A DNA stretch of 64,000 nt, from positions 62,001 to 126,000 of the forward strand of contig NZ_JBDZDS010000008.1 in NCBI RefSeq assembly GCF_040045035.1, written 5' to 3'. Below, one piece after another: positions 17,130-30,126 of the stretch. Within the stretch, counting starts at the first letter, position 1; every line of letters starts with the position of its first letter. The notes under the pieces were generated by a model that worked only from the letters and a program-made list of their open reading frames with translations, did not search any database and was not told where the DNA came from. This DNA is from Pseudaminobacter sp040045035. Its GTDB lineage: Bacteria; Pseudomonadota; Alphaproteobacteria; Rhizobiales; Rhizobiaceae. The translations under genes and the position numbers were made by a program.

Positions 17130-20100
17130 TCATTCGTACGGCGTGGGACTCGTCCGCGGCGGTTGCACCGGCGCGCGCAGTCCCTGGGCCCAGAGCCGGA
17201 AGCGGTCGATGTAGATGTAGATGACCGGGGTCGTGTAGAGGGTCAGCATCTGGCTGAGTATCAGGCCGCCGACGATCGCGATGCCCAGCGGCTGGCGCAA
17301 TTCGCTGCCTTCGCCCAGGCCGATCGCCAGCGGAACCGCGCCGAGCATGGCCGCCATGGTCGTCATCATGATCGGGCGGAAGCGCAGCAGGCATGCCTGG
17401 TAGATCGCGTCGCGCGAGGACATGCCTTGGCTGCGCTCGGCGTCGAGCGCGAAATCGATCATCATGATGGCGTTCTTCTTAACGATGCCGATCAGGAGGA
17501 TGACGCCGATCAGCGCCATGATGCTGAACTCGATGTTGAAGATCTTCAGCGCCAGCAGGGCGCCGACGCCGGCCGAGGGTAGCGTCGACAGGATGGTCAA
17601 CGGATGGGCATAGCTTTCATAAAGGATGCCCAGCACGACGTAGACGGCTATGAGCGCCGCAAGGATCAACAGCGGCTGGTTGGCAAGCGATTCCTGGAAG
17701 ATGCGTGCCGTGCCCTGGAAGCTGCCGTGGATCGAAGCGGGCATGCCGATGCGCTCCTTGGCCGCGTTGATCGCCGTCACGGCTTCGCTCAGCGCCACTC
17801 CGGGCGCCAGGTTGAACGAAATCGTGGCAGCGACGAACAATCCCTGATGGTTGACCGCAAGCGGGGTGCTTCCAGGGGCGTAGTGGGCTACCGCGGATAG
17901 TGGGATCATTCTCTCGAAGCTGGTGCTGATCGCCGATCCCGTGGAGGGTACGGTCTTGCCGGTGTTGCCGATCGAATTGGTTGCCTGGTTGCGCGCGGCA
18001 TCGGCTGCGATCGCGGCGGCCGAGGTTCTCTGCCCGGGCGAGAGGAAGGTTCCCGCCACCGCGTTGGTCGCCTGCGATCCGCCGACGGCGCCGCCCGCCG
18101 TGCTCACGAAGACCTCCTTCAGCGTCTGCGGAAGCTGCCAATATTGCGGGGCCACCTCCATGACGACGTGATATTGGTTGCGCGCCACGTAGATGGTCGA
18201 GACCTGACGCTGTCCGAAGGCGTCGTACAAGGTGTTGTCGATCTGATTCACGGTGATGCCGAGGCGTGCGGCGGAAGCGCGATCGATCACGACGTTCGCT
18301 TCAAGACCCATGTTCTGCTGGTCGCTGCTGACATCGGTAAGCTTGGGCTCGGCCTGCAGGGCGGCGGTCAGCTTTGGAGCCCATTCGTTGAGGTCGGCCA
18401 ACCTGTCGCTCTGCAGGGTGTACTGATACTGGGCGTTCGACTGCCGGCCGCCGACACGTATGTCCTGGACCGCCTGCAAGTAGAGCGTGGCTCCCGACAC
18501 CACCGCAAGGTCGCGACGCAGGCGGCCGATCACCCGGTCAGCCGAAATCTTGCGTTCGGCGAGGGGCTTCAGGGAGATGAACATGAAGCCGGAATTCGTC
18601 TGGGTATTGCCGGTGAAGCCCACGGCGGTGTCCACCGCGGGATCCTTCTTCACGATATCGACGAACTGGGCGAGCTTTTCCGACATCAGCTGAAACGATA
18701 TCGCCTGATCCGCCTGGATCGTTCCGACGAGCCGCCCCGTGTCCTGCTGCGGGAAGAAGCCCTTGGGAATGGTGACGTACAGATAACCATTGAGGCACAG
18801 CGTGGCCAGAAGCGCCAGCATGACCAGGCGAGGATGCGCCAGCGCCCATCCGAGAGACCTGCGATAGCCGTCCAGCATGGCGGCGAACACCCGTTCGCTC
18901 GCACGGTAGAGCCGGCCGTGCTGGCGGTCGTCCTGGCGGCGCAGGAGTATCGAGCACATCATCGGCGTCGTGGTGAGCGAGATGGCGAGCGAGATCAGGA
19001 CTGCCGCGGAAAGCGTGACGGCGAACTCGCGAAAGAGGCGGCCGACGATCCCGCCCATGAGGAGGATCGGGATGAAAACGGCAATGAGCGAGATGCTCAT
19101 CGACAGGACGGTGAAGCCGACCTCGCCGGCGCCCTTGATCGCAGCCTTCATCGGGGGAAGTCCGGCGGCGGTGTAGCGGGAGATGTTTTCCAGCACCACG
19201 ATGGCGTCATCGACCACGAAGCCCGTGGCGACCGTCAGCGCCATCAGGGAAAGATTGTCGAGGCTGAAGCCTAGCAGGTACATCACGCCCAGCGTGCCGA
19301 CCAGGGAGACCGGCACCGCCACGATCGGCACCAGCGTGGAGCGCACGTCGCGCAGGAAGGCGAAGACGACCAGGATCACCAGCCCGATGGCGATCATCAG
19401 CGTCGCCTCCACCTCCTTAAGCGAGGCGCGGATGGTGGTCGAGCGATCCATCACCATGGAGAGGTCGATGGCTGGCGAGATCGATGCCCGCAGCGTGGGC
19501 ATCAGCGCCTTCACCCGGTCGACAGTGGCGATGATGTTGGCGTTGGGCGACCGGTAGAGGATGAGCAAGACCGCCGGCTTGCCGTTTGCGAGGCCGGCAT
19601 TGCGGATGTTCTCGACGGAGTCGTTGACTTCGCCGACGTCCGACAGGCGCACCGGCGCGCCGTTGCGATAGGCCACGATCAGCGAGCGGTAGGCGTCGGC
19701 TTTGTTCGCCTGGTCGTTGGCGTAGATCTGATAGCGCTGCGTGCCGACGTCGATGGCGCCCTTCGGGCTGTGGGCATTGGCGGCGGCGAGTGCGGCCCGC
19801 ACGTCCTCCAGCCCGATGGCGTATTTGTAGAGGGTTTGCGGATTGAGCTCCACACGGACGGCGGGCAGCGAGCTGCCGCCGACGATCACCTCGCCTATGC
19901 CGTCCACCTGAGAGAGCTTTTGCGCGAGCACGGTGCTGGCGGCATCGTAGACACTGCCCGTCGGCAGCGTGTCGGAGGTGAGCGAAAGGACCATGATCGG
20001 CGCGTCGGCCGGGTTGACCTTCCGGTATGTCGGGTTTTGCCGCAGGCTGCTGGGCAGGTCCGCGCGGGCTGCGTTGATCGCGGCCTGGACGTCGCGGGCG

Positions 20101-20411
20101 GCGCCGTCAATGTCGCGGTCTAGTCCGAACTGCAGCGTGATGCGCGTGTTGCCGAGCGTGCTGGTCGAAGTCATCTCGGTGACGTCCGCGATTTCGCCGA
20201 GATGCCGTTCCAGCGGGCTGGCGACCGTGGTTGCGACCACTTCGGCGCTGGCGCCCGGCAGCGTCGCCTGCACCGAAATGACGGGATAGTCGACCTCCGG
20301 CAGCGGCGCTACCGGTAGCAGCGGATACGCCACCAGCCCCGTTGCAAAGAGCCCGATCGTGAGCAGCGTGGTGGCAACAGGGCGACGGATGAACGGAGCC
20401 GACAGGTTCAT
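17130..20411 (-). CDS. RND multidrug efflux permease (MdtC-like)
   Basis: This is an inner-membrane proton-driven drug exporter of the HAE1 family, with 12 predicted helices and two large periplasmic loops. The N-terminal MNLSAPFIRRPVATTLL, the TM4 proton-relay ATGFVVDDAIVVLENISRY (paired aspartates) and GIVKKNAIMMIDFALDAERS are diagnostic. At 1093 residues it is about 55 longer than its partner. The excess is an Ala/Thr/Ser-rich insertion at about residues 772-834 in the second periplasmic loop. Its ATG overlaps the upstream permease stop by 4 bases. By analogy with MdtBC, the two permeases probably form a mixed trimer. Substrates are unknown. Confidence 0.94.
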   Translation of the reverse strand: MNLSAPFIRRPVATTLLTIGLFATGLVAYPLLPVAPLPEVDYPVISVQATLPGASAEVVATTVASPLERHLGEIADVTEMTSTSTLGNTRITLQFGLDRDIDGAARDVQAAINAARADLPSSLRQNPTYRKVNPADAPIMVLSLTSDTLPTGSVYDAASTVLAQKLSQVDGIGEVIVGGSSLPAVRVELNPQTLYKYAIGLEDVRAALAAANAHSPKGAIDVGTQRYQIYANDQANKADAYRSLIVAYRNGAPVRLSDVGEVNDSVENIRNAGLANGKPAVLLILYRSPNANIIATVDRVKALMPTLRASISPAIDLSMVMDRSTTIRASLKEVEATLMIAIGLVILVVFAFLRDVRSTLVPIVAVPVSLVGTLGVMYLLGFSLDNLSLMALTVATGFVVDDAIVVLENISRYTAAGLPPMKAAIKGAGEVGFTVLSMSISLIAVFIPILLMGGIVGRLFREFAVTLSAAVLISLAISLTTTPMMCSILLRRQDDRQHGRLYRASERVFAAMLDGYRRSLGWALAHPRLVMLALLATLCLNGYLYVTIPKGFFPQQDTGRLVGTIQADQAISFQLMSEKLAQFVDIVKKDPAVDTAVGFTGNTQTNSGFMFISLKPLAERKISADRVIGRLRRDLAVVSGATLYLQAVQDIRVGGRQSNAQYQYTLQSDRLADLNEWAPKLTAALQAEPKLTDVSSDQQNMGLEANVVIDRASAARLGITVNQIDNTLYDAFGQRQVSTIYVARNQYHVVMEVAPQYWQLPQTLKEVFVSTAGGAVGGSQATNAVAGTFLSPGQRTSAAAIAADAARNQATNSIGNTGKTVPSTGSAISTSFERMIPLSAVAHYAPGSTPLAVNHQGLFVAATISFNLAPGVALSEAVTAINAAKERIGMPASIHGSFQGTARIFQESLANQPLLILAALIAVYVVLGILYESYAHPLTILSTLPSAGVGALLALKIFNIEFSIMALIGVILLIGIVKKNAIMMIDFALDAERSQGMSSRDAIYQACLLRFRPIMMTTMAAMLGAVPLAIGLGEGSELRQPLGIAIVGGLILSQMLTLYTTPVIYIYIDRFRLWAQGLRAPVQPPRTSPTPYE

Positions 20412-23400
20412 GGCCTGCTGCCCACGCCTTGCGCCTCGGACGCATCAGGCCGGATGCCCTGCAGGCGCGATGCGAGGCGATCGAACCAGAGGTAAATCAC
20501 CGGCGTGGTGAACAGTGTCAGGATCTGGCTCACCAGCAGGCCACCGACAATGGAGACGCCCAGCGGATGCCGGAGCTCGGAGCCGACGCCAGTGCCCAGC
20601 ATGAGCGGCAGGGCGCCCAGGATGGCGGCCAGCGTCGTCATCAGGATCGGCCGGAACCTGAGCAGGCATGCCTGGTAAATGGCGTCGCGCGGCGACTTGC
20701 CCTCGTTGCGTTGCGCATCGAGGGCGAAGTCGATCATCATGATGGCGTTCTTCTTCACGATGCCGATTAGCAGGATGATGCCGATGATGGAGATGACGGT
20801 CAGGTCTTCGCCGGCCGCCATCAAGGCGAGCAGGGCGCCAATGCCGGCCGAAGGCAGGGTCGACAGGATGGTGATCGGGTGGATGAAGCTCTCATAGAGC
20901 ACGCCCAGCACGATGTAGACAGTCACCACCGCCGCCAGGACCAGAAACAGCTGGTTGGTGAGCGAGGCCTGGAAAGCGCGCGCCGCGCCCTGGTAGGTGG
21001 TGATGACGCTGATCGGCATGTTGATCTCCGCCTGCGCCTGATCGATCACCTTGATCGCCTCGCCGAGGGAGACGCCGGGCGCGAGGTTGAAGGAGATGGT
21101 GGTGGCCGGGAACTGCCCCATGTGGGTGATCTGCAGGGGAGCGGTGCCTACATGCGTCTTGGCGACCACGGGGAAGGGGACCGGAGCGCCGCCGGTCGAC
21201 GACGGCAGATAGATCGACGAGAGCGACTGCAACGATTGCTGCAGCGAAGGGTCGGCCTCGAGGATGACCCGATACTGGTTGGTCGTCGTGAATATGGTCG
21301 AGACGATGCGCTGTCCGAACGCGTCGTAAAGCGCGTTGTCGATGGTCGCAGGCGTAATGCCGAAGCGCGCCGCCTGATCACGGTCGATGTCGACGAAGAC
21401 CGCAAGGCCGCTTTGCGTCAGGTCGCTCGTGACATCGGAGAGTTGCGGCAGCGAGTTGAGCTTGTCGATCAGCTTGGGCGTCCATTGCGCCAGCTCGTCC
21501 GAATTGGCGTCCTGGAGAACGAATTGATATTGCGTGCGGCTGACCGTACCGTCGATCGTCAGGTCCTGCACCGGCTGCATGTAGAGCGTGATGCCGGGGA
21601 TCGACGCCGCGCTTTGCTTCAGTCGCCGCATCACTTCGGTGATGTCGGAAGTGCGCTGATCGTGCGGCTTCAGGTTGATCAGGATGCGCCCGACATTGAG
21701 CGTGGTGTTGGTACCGTCGACCCCGATGAAGGACGACAGGCTGTCGACGTCGGGGTCCTTGAGGATGAGGGCGGCAAGGTCCTGCTGCCGCTCGCCCATG
21801 GAGCTGAAGGAAACCGACTGCGGTGCTTCCGTGATCGCCTGGATGAGGCCGGTGTCCTGAACGGGGAAAAAGCCCTTCGGGATCGTGATGTAAAGCGCCA
21901 CGGTGAGGACGAGAGTGCCTAGCGCGATCAGCAGCACCAGGGTCTGCCGGTCGAGCACCTTGGTGAGCAGGCGGCCGTAGCCCCTGATCACCCAGGCGAA
22001 GAAATCGTGACTGGCGCGTTGGAAGACGTTTTCGTGCACCGCCGATATCGGCTTCAGCAGCTTGGCGCAGGCCATGGGCACGAGAGTGAGCGAGACCGCC
22101 GCGGAGATGAGGATGGTGGTCGACAGTGTTATGGCGAATTCGCGGAACAGCCTGCCGACGACGTCGCCCATGAACAGCAGCGGGATCAGCACCGCGATCA
22201 GCGATACGGTCAGCGAAATGATGGTGAAACCGATCTGCTCGGACCCGATCAGGGCCGCTTCCTGCGGCGAATAACCTTCCTCGATGTAGCGCGAGATGTT
22301 CTCTATCACCACGATCGCGTCGTCGACGACGAAGCCGGTCGCGATCGTCAGCGCCATGAGCGACAGATTGTCGAGGCTGTAGCCGAACAGATACATCACG
22401 CCCAGCGTGCCCACCAGGGACAGAGGCACGGACAGGCTGGGGATCAGCGTCGCGCGCGCGCTGCGCAGGAAGACGAAGATGACCAGCACGACCAGGATGA
22501 CGGCGAGGGTCAGCTCGTATTCGACGTCGTGCACCGAGGCGCGGATGGTGGTGGTGCGGTCGGTCAGTACGGCGACGTTGATGGCGCTGGGCAGGGATGC
22601 CTGCAACTGCGGCAGCAGCGCCTTGATGCGGTCCACCACCTCGATGACATTGGCTCCGGGCTGGCGCTGGATGTTGACGATGATCGCGGGCGTGGTGTTC
22701 ATCCACGCGGCGAGCTTGTTGTTCTCGGTGCCGTCGATCACGGTCGCCACGTCGCTCAGGCGCACCGGCGCGCCGTTCTTGTAGGCAATGACCAGCGGCT
22801 CATATTCCTTTGCACTTCTCAGCTGGTCATTGGCATTGACCGAATAGGAGCGCGCCGGCCCGTCGAAATTTCCCTTCGGCGCGTTGATGTTCGCGTTCGC
22901 CAAGGTGGTGCGCAGGTCGTCGATGTTGAGGCCATAGGCCGCGAGCTTGCGCGGATCGGCCTGGACGCGCACGGCCGGCCGCTGTCCGCCGGTCAGGGTC
23001 ACGAGGCCGACGCCGGGAAGCTGCGATATCTTCTGGGCAAGCCGCGTGTCTGCGAACTCCTGCACGTCGCGCAGCGGCATCGTCTCCGACGTCAGCCCGA
23101 GCGTCAGGACTGGTGCATCCGCGGGGTTGACCTTGGCGTAGATCGGCGGCGCCGGAAGGTCGGACGGCAGCAGGTTGCCGGCTGCATTGATTGCGGCCTG
23201 CACCTCCTGCTCGGCGACGTCGAGCGAGACCGACAGGTTGAACTGCAACGTTATCACCGACGCCCCGGCCGAGCTCACGGAGTTCATCTGGCTGAGATTG
23301 GGGATTTGCCCGAGCTGGACCTCCAGCGGCGCAGTGACCGAGGAGGTCATCACATCAGGGCTGGCCCCAGGATAGAACGTCTGGACCTGGATGGTCGGGT

Positions 23401-23524
23401 AATCGACCTGGGGAAGAGCCGAAACGGGCAGGAACCGGAACGCCAATATTCCGGACAACATGATTGCGACCATCAAAAGCGATGTTGCCACCGGTCGAAG
23501 AATGAAAGGTCGCGAGGGGTTCAT
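20408..23524 (-). CDS. RND multidrug efflux permease (MdtB-like)
   Basis: The 1038-residue HAE1-family permease begins MNPSRPFILRPVATSLLMVA and has the TM4 motif ATGFVVDDAIVVIENISRY and GIVKKNAIMMIDFALDAQRN. It has the normal family length and lacks the insertion seen in its partner. The ATG overlaps the adaptor stop by 4 bases, and its own stop overlaps the next permease start by 4 bases, so the three genes are translationally coupled. Tandem non-identical RND permeases behind one adaptor are characteristic of MdtABC-type pumps, which export bile salts, novobiocin and similar amphiphiles in enterobacteria. The substrate here is unknown. Confidence 0.95.
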   Translation of the reverse strand: MNPSRPFILRPVATSLLMVAIMLSGILAFRFLPVSALPQVDYPTIQVQTFYPGASPDVMTSSVTAPLEVQLGQIPNLSQMNSVSSAGASVITLQFNLSVSLDVAEQEVQAAINAAGNLLPSDLPAPPIYAKVNPADAPVLTLGLTSETMPLRDVQEFADTRLAQKISQLPGVGLVTLTGGQRPAVRVQADPRKLAAYGLNIDDLRTTLANANINAPKGNFDGPARSYSVNANDQLRSAKEYEPLVIAYKNGAPVRLSDVATVIDGTENNKLAAWMNTTPAIIVNIQRQPGANVIEVVDRIKALLPQLQASLPSAINVAVLTDRTTTIRASVHDVEYELTLAVILVVLVIFVFLRSARATLIPSLSVPLSLVGTLGVMYLFGYSLDNLSLMALTIATGFVVDDAIVVIENISRYIEEGYSPQEAALIGSEQIGFTIISLTVSLIAVLIPLLFMGDVVGRLFREFAITLSTTILISAAVSLTLVPMACAKLLKPISAVHENVFQRASHDFFAWVIRGYGRLLTKVLDRQTLVLLIALGTLVLTVALYITIPKGFFPVQDTGLIQAITEAPQSVSFSSMGERQQDLAALILKDPDVDSLSSFIGVDGTNTTLNVGRILINLKPHDQRTSDITEVMRRLKQSAASIPGITLYMQPVQDLTIDGTVSRTQYQFVLQDANSDELAQWTPKLIDKLNSLPQLSDVTSDLTQSGLAVFVDIDRDQAARFGITPATIDNALYDAFGQRIVSTIFTTTNQYRVILEADPSLQQSLQSLSSIYLPSSTGGAPVPFPVVAKTHVGTAPLQITHMGQFPATTISFNLAPGVSLGEAIKVIDQAQAEINMPISVITTYQGAARAFQASLTNQLFLVLAAVVTVYIVLGVLYESFIHPITILSTLPSAGIGALLALMAAGEDLTVISIIGIILLIGIVKKNAIMMIDFALDAQRNEGKSPRDAIYQACLLRFRPILMTTLAAILGALPLMLGTGVGSELRHPLGVSIVGGLLVSQILTLFTTPVIYLWFDRLASRLQGIRPDASEAQGVGSRP

Positions 23525-24858
23525 TTTGTGTGACGGCTTCCCCCATGTCTTCTATTGGGCGAGTTGCCGGGATTTGGATTGCGCAAGTTGCCCAGATTTG
23601 GCGGCGCCAAGCTCGGCTTGGTTGGATCCGATTGAGCCTGTGGGGGCGCCGCGGCTTGCTCCTCCGGGCGCAAGCTCACCGTCGCGCCGTCGCGAAGCCT
23701 GTCGGCACCGTCGACCACCACGCGATCCCCGGGGGCCAGTCCGGCCAAGACCTCAGTGCGCAAGCCGTCGATCACGCCCAGATTGATCTTCCTGACCGAA
23801 ACGGTGTTGTCGGCGTTGACCAGGTAGACAAAGGTGCCGGGAACGCCGCGCTGGATGGCGGCGGTCGGCATGACCGTCACATCCTTGTGCTCGTTCAGCA
23901 GAAGCTCGATGTTGACGAACTGGTTCGGATAGAGGTTGCGGTCGGTATTCGGGAACGATGCCCGCAGCTTGATGGTGCCGGTGGTGGGGTCGATCTGGCT
24001 GTCGAACGTGTCCACAACGCCCTCGTCGAGCTTGGTGGTGCCGCTCCGATCATAGGCCGTGACGGTCAGCTTGGCGCCCTGCCGCATGCGCTGGACGATT
24101 GCCTGCAGCTGGTCCTCCGGCACGGTGAACAGCACGCTGATGGGCTGGATCTGGGTGATGACGACGATGCCGGCGGGATCGCCGGGCGTGACGTAGTTGC
24201 CCACGTCCACCTGGCGCAGGCCGACTCGACCGTCGATGGGGGAACGGATGCTGCTGAAATCGAGGTTGACGGTGGCGGCCTGGACCAGGGCCTTGTCGGC
24301 TTCGACGGTGCCTTGATACTGCGCGACCAATGCCACCTGGGTGTCCAGAGTCTGCCTCGGCACTGCGTTCTGGGTCGCCAGGCCCTGATAGCGCTTGAGG
24401 TCGACTTGCGCGCCCTTCAGTAGCGCTTCATCGCGCGCCAGTTGGCCCTGCGCCTGGGCCAATGCCGCCTGGAACGGTCGCTGGTCGATCTGCGCGAGAA
24501 GGTCGCCCTTCTTCACGTCCTGGCCTTCGGTGAAGTTTACCAGCACGAGCTGGCCACTGATCTGGGTCTTGACGGTCACCGTGGCCAGCGACGTGACCGT
24601 GCCGAGAGCGCTGACGGTCACGTTGATGTTGCCGGTCTCGACGGTGGCCGCCCCGACTGTGGCAGGCTGCGCGGGGCGGCTGGAAACCGGCGGGGTCTGG
24701 CCGGCCGGCAGACGCTGCCACCACAGCCCGGCCGCGATGGCCAGCAACACGAGAAAAACCACCCAAAGAAGCCCCCTTCGCGAGCCGGGTCTGGTCGTTT
24801 CCGGTCGTTCGAGGACCCTTTCTTTCGGCGCGTCTCGAAGCTGGTCCATGGACAGCAT
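23521..24858 (-). CDS. RND efflux periplasmic adaptor (MdtA-like membrane fusion protein)
   Basis: The 445-residue adaptor has an N-terminal transmembrane anchor (LLWVVFLVLLAIAAGLWW, about residues 29-46), a lipoyl half-motif (GQLVLVNFTEGQDVKKGD), an alpha-hairpin (QAALAQAQGQLARDEALL), a second lipoyl half (FSSIRSPIDGRVGLRQVDVG) and a beta-barrel/membrane-proximal domain ending in GLAPGDRVVVDGADRLRDGA. A Pro/Asn-rich tail follows. It bridges the permeases and the NodT channel. It heads the operon. ATG 24858 is chosen; ATG 24849 is also possible, and a TTG at 24864 is unlikely. No local regulator gene accompanies the pump. Confidence 0.92.
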   Translation of the reverse strand: MLSMDQLRDAPKERVLERPETTRPGSRRGLLWVVFLVLLAIAAGLWWQRLPAGQTPPVSSRPAQPATVGAATVETGNINVTVSALGTVTSLATVTVKTQISGQLVLVNFTEGQDVKKGDLLAQIDQRPFQAALAQAQGQLARDEALLKGAQVDLKRYQGLATQNAVPRQTLDTQVALVAQYQGTVEADKALVQAATVNLDFSSIRSPIDGRVGLRQVDVGNYVTPGDPAGIVVITQIQPISVLFTVPEDQLQAIVQRMRQGAKLTVTAYDRSGTTKLDEGVVDTFDSQIDPTTGTIKLRASFPNTDRNLYPNQFVNIELLLNEHKDVTVMPTAAIQRGVPGTFVYLVNADNTVSVRKINLGVIDGLRTEVLAGLAPGDRVVVDGADRLRDGATVSLRPEEQAAAPPQAQSDPTKPSLAPPNLGNLRNPNPGNSPNRRHGGSRHTK

Positions 24859-25026
24859 ACCCAATCTCGGTCAGTACGACCGATATTCCCGCCTGACGAT
24901 AGAGGGAGTTTGGGCGGCAGAACAGCCGCGCAAGGCTGCGTCACCACTTGTTGATCGCATGGAGCCGATTCCGGCTTGACCGCAGTTCGGGTGACTGGTT
25001 GCCTCATTGTGATAACCGACATGTTG

Positions 25027-25046
25027 ACATAAAGATATGTTTATGT
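25027..25046 (+). promoter_or_regulatory. Candidate SahR-type operator upstream of metH
   Basis: ACATAAA (25027-25033) and TTTATGT (25040-25046) form a perfect 7-bp inverted repeat around GATATG. The core closely resembles the AAAGATATCTTT palindrome that I recall as the site of SahR, the ArsR-family S-adenosylhomocysteine-responsive repressor of methionine-cycle genes in Proteobacteria. It lies 36 bases upstream of the metH ATG. A TTGACA (25024-25029) overlaps its left arm and may be the -35 element. No sahR gene is in the window. Confidence 0.6.
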
Positions 25047-25082
25047 GAGTTGATGTCGCGATGAAAACTGGATCTGTCGCAA

Positions 25083-28871
<3,789 letters not shown>

Positions 28872-28931
28872 CATTGGGCCGGCAGCCGTGGCCGCCGGCA
28901 TGATCACGATTGCAGACCGGGGGCGCCCCGG

Positions 28932-29402
28932 TCATGCACGCGCGGTGAGGTCCTCGCGCAGCGAGTGGAACAGCCCTTTCAGCCCTGTGTCGGAAACGGC
29001 TTCCGTTGCGGCGGTAAGGTCGTGCCAGCGCCGCTTGCGCTGCGTGCGTTCCGGCCAGTGCACCAGCGTGCCCCGCACTTGCAGGCCGTAGAGCACCACC
29101 GAGCAGAGGGCCTGCGAGCCGTCCTTGAGCGTCTTGAGGTAGTCATAGGCGCCGATCGGCTCTGAATCGAGGTCGCCGAACACGCCGGCCTCCTCGAATG
29201 CCTCGCGCATGGCTGCCTGCCTCGGCGTCTTGCCATTGATCGGCCAGCCCTTGGGCACCAGCCAGCGTTTGGTTTCGCGCGAGGTGATCAGCAGCACCTT
29301 GAGGTTGCCGCGCCGGGTGATGCGCCAGGGCAGCGCGCCGTATTGAAGCAGGCTTTCCGCGGCCCTCGGCGCGGCTGGATGTTGTCTCGCCAGCGCTGTC
29401 AT
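28932..29402 (-). CDS. Nudix hydrolase
   Basis: The 156-residue protein contains a Nudix box within KGWPINGKTPRQAAMREAFE plus EAGVFG. The REAFEEAG core is intact, but the usual first glutamate of the consensus is a lysine (GWPINGK). The family hydrolyses nucleoside diphosphates linked to another moiety. The compact size and the PWRITRRGNLKVLLITSR start resemble diphosphoinositol/diadenosine polyphosphate-type members. The substrate is unknown. ATG 29402 overlaps the stop of the upstream zinc-ribbon gene (ATGA), indicating translational coupling. It converges on metH, 60 bases away. Confidence 0.88.
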   Translation of the reverse strand: MTALARQHPAAPRAAESLLQYGALPWRITRRGNLKVLLITSRETKRWLVPKGWPINGKTPRQAAMREAFEEAGVFGDLDSEPIGAYDYLKTLKDGSQALCSVVLYGLQVRGTLVHWPERTQRKRRWHDLTAATEAVSDTGLKGLFHSLREDLTARA

Positions 29403-29581
29403 CGGCACGCCTCGCCATTCTCGCCGGAGCGCCCGTCGGCGAAAACCGACAGGCTGGACGCGAATGGGCGCGGCATCACCGGCGGCTGCTGGCGGTGGGC
29501 GCACCAGGGACAGCGAACCGCCGCGCGCGGCAGGCCGCGGTGGCAGAAATTGCATTTCGGGAAGGCATAGAAATTGATCAT
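29399..29581 (-). CDS. Small zinc-ribbon protein coupled to the Nudix gene
   Basis: This 60-residue protein starts MINFYAFPKCNFCHRG and has two CxxC knuckles (CNFC at about residues 10-13 and CPWC at about 24-27) spaced for a single zinc ribbon. A Pro/Ser-rich tail follows. GGAGCC lies upstream of ATG 29581, and its stop overlaps the Nudix ATG by 4 bases. The ribosome-binding site, coupling and paired cysteines make it a credible gene despite its size. I do not recognise a named family. A zinc-dependent accessory or RNA-binding role for the Nudix enzyme is only a guess. Confidence 0.68.
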   Translation of the reverse strand: MINFYAFPKCNFCHRGLPRAAVRCPWCAHRQQPPVMPRPFASSLSVFADGRSGENGEACR

Positions 29582-30126
29582 CTTCGGCTCCGGGCGGCGC
29601 GAGAAAATCGCGCAAGGTCCACCGCAATTCGGTTCGGTAAGGTGGTCCCGGAGCGGAAAGTTCTGTGCGGTATTCAGTCCATCATGAAGCCGCCCCGGGA
29701 GAAACCATGCGCTTCTCCGGCGAGCCTCGAAATCTTGATGAAGGTTTTCATGCACATGTTTTCAATATAGTCGAAAGCAAAATAAATACAAGAGCATGGC
29801 CGGTTCCGGCGAGAGACGAGGGCTTCTTGTCGCGGGTTGTCTGGATTTCACATTGCTCCGTGTGCGGAAGAAAATTCCCTGGGCGACACTCCGGCCTGGA
29901 TCAAAGCGTTGAGCCTATGAAAACGGCCCCGATTTCGGCCTCGACGAGGCCAAGCTCGGCCCGGCCCGGCTGAATGGCGGTGCCGACTGAACACCTCTTG
30001 CAGGCGGGTTGGCAACTGAGGGATTGACTGGCGCTCGGCTTTGATGCGACCCGGAGGTCATGAGTTGTTTGGCCGCCCTCCGCCTGATTTCTCGAAAGCG
30101 GGTGGCGGCCGTTATGGAGTGCGAGC
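29582..30126. other. 545-bp region without a supported gene
   Basis: I see no convincing gene, tRNA or repeat here. The stretch about 29750-29890 is visibly less GC-rich than its surroundings and probably holds the promoters of the zinc-ribbon/Nudix pair (leftward) and perhaps matB (rightward). GGCCT and AGGCC with a CGACG loop near 29937-29951 could form a short hairpin. Confidence 0.5.

Noticed and set aside
17130..23524. Recent tandem duplication of RND permeases
   Set aside because: The two permeases share fold and motifs but differ throughout and in length, as in ordinary MdtB/MdtC pairs.
29665..29973. Plus-strand 102-codon frame in the gap before matB
   Set aside because: It starts with GTG, has no ribosome-binding site or family resemblance, and its composition is unlike neighbouring genes.
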